6,142 nucleotides of DNA, taken from positions 1-6,142 of the forward strand of contig JAJRQS010000404.1 of assembly GCA_024280135.1 (NCBI GenBank), read 5' to 3'. Positions 5,912 through 6,142 of the stretch are shown here, piece after piece (position 1 is the stretch's first letter; each line of letters begins with the position of its first letter). The stretch is from Bacteroidota bacterium. GTDB taxonomy: Bacteria > Bacteroidota > Bacteroidia > Chitinophagales > Saprospiraceae. Below the pieces are notes generated by a model. That model had not been told where the DNA came from. It was given only the letters and a program-made list of their open reading frames with translations, and searched no databases. The position numbers and the translations under genes were made by a program.

Positions 5912-6142
5912 ATCCGCTTAATCCGTGTCATCCGTGTGCCATAACCCATAATCCGTGAAAATCCGCTTAATCCGTGTCATCCGTGTGCCATCACTTAATC
6001 CGTGAAAATCCGCTTAATCCGTGTCATCCGTGTGCCATCACCCTTAATCCGTGAAAATCCGCTTAATCCGTGTCATCCGTGTGCCATCACTTAATCCGTG
6101 AAAATCCGCTTAATCCGTGTCATCCGTGTGCCATCACCCTTA
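5912..6142. repeat. Tandem repeat array with alternating 49- and 47-bp units
   Basis: Five unit starts, each beginning ATCCGCTTAATCCGTG, lie at 5912, 5961, 6008, 6057 and 6104, with spacings 49, 47, 49 and 47 bp. The long form reads CATCACCCTTAATCC and the short form CATCACTTAATCC at the same place, so the true repeating block is a 96-bp dimer. Where they can be compared, units 2 and 4 are identical, and units 3 and 5 are identical; unit 1 differs from unit 3 by two substitutions. Each unit contains four ATCCG cores (ATCCGCTTA, ATCCGTGTC, ATCCGTGTG, ATCCGTGAAA), showing an older 9-10-bp repeat inside. The array continues beyond the right edge. Minus-strand frames are broken by TAA in the units I followed, so this is not protein-coding. 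Confidence 0.95.

Noticed and set aside
5776..5949. Longer lipoprotein start at 5949
   Set aside because: It would put the signal sequence internally at residue 59 and translate repeat DNA; the leader beginning at 5775 is a normal export signal.
5912..6142. CRISPR array
   Set aside because: The whole 47- or 49-bp unit repeats with no unique spacers between conserved repeats, and no cas genes are present.

Overview
The window looks like chromosomal DNA of an AT-rich Bacteroidota bacterium, quite possibly a Saprospiria-type organism. Three things point there. The large secreted peptidase ends in a type IX secretion (T9SS, Por) sorting domain, a system essentially confined to this phylum. Start codons are preceded by A/T-rich sequence without clear Shine-Dalgarno motifs. 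Exported proteins carry short signal peptides followed directly by Gln. The phylum call is strong; the finer placement is a guess from the general look of the genes and repeats.

Layout, left to right. (1) 1-589, minus: the N-terminal 196 codons of an unrecognised, Lys/Glu-rich helical protein that runs off the left edge. (2) 590-955: an AT-rich divergent intergenic region with weak promoter-like sequences and a 12-bp direct repeat. (3) 956-1105, plus: a 49-residue ORF with a clean signal peptide, a candidate small secreted peptide. (4) 1111-1142: a strong bidirectional terminator serving this ORF and the convergent recombinase gene, whose stop codon lies at the hairpin loop. (5) 1125-2042, minus: a full-length XerC/XerD-type tyrosine recombinase with all six catalytic residues. 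(6) 2061-2098: a strong minus-strand terminator between the peptidase and recombinase genes. (7) 2118-5276, minus: a 1052-residue thermolysin-family (M4) zinc metallopeptidase with propeptide, catalytic domain, Gly linker, a predicted beta-propeller-like region and the T9SS sorting domain. (8) 5320-5775, minus: a 151-residue putative lipoprotein 43 bp upstream of the peptidase, probably co-transcribed with it. (9) 5776-6142: non-coding DNA holding an 8-bp degenerate tandem repeat and then a striking hierarchical tandem repeat in which 49- and 47-bp units alternate up to the right edge.

How the genes relate: the lipoprotein and peptidase could form a cell-envelope/secretion pair, the peptidase being exported by Sec, moved across the outer membrane by T9SS and anchored or released to degrade external protein. 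The recombinase is a housekeeping-type Xer enzyme for chromosome dimer resolution or DNA integration, and is separated from the peptidase by a terminator. No prophage, transposon, CRISPR array, tRNA or rRNA was seen. I found no convincing new multi-gene system. The items most worth a second look are the alternating repeat array, the small secreted peptide, and the unrecognised gene cut by the left edge.
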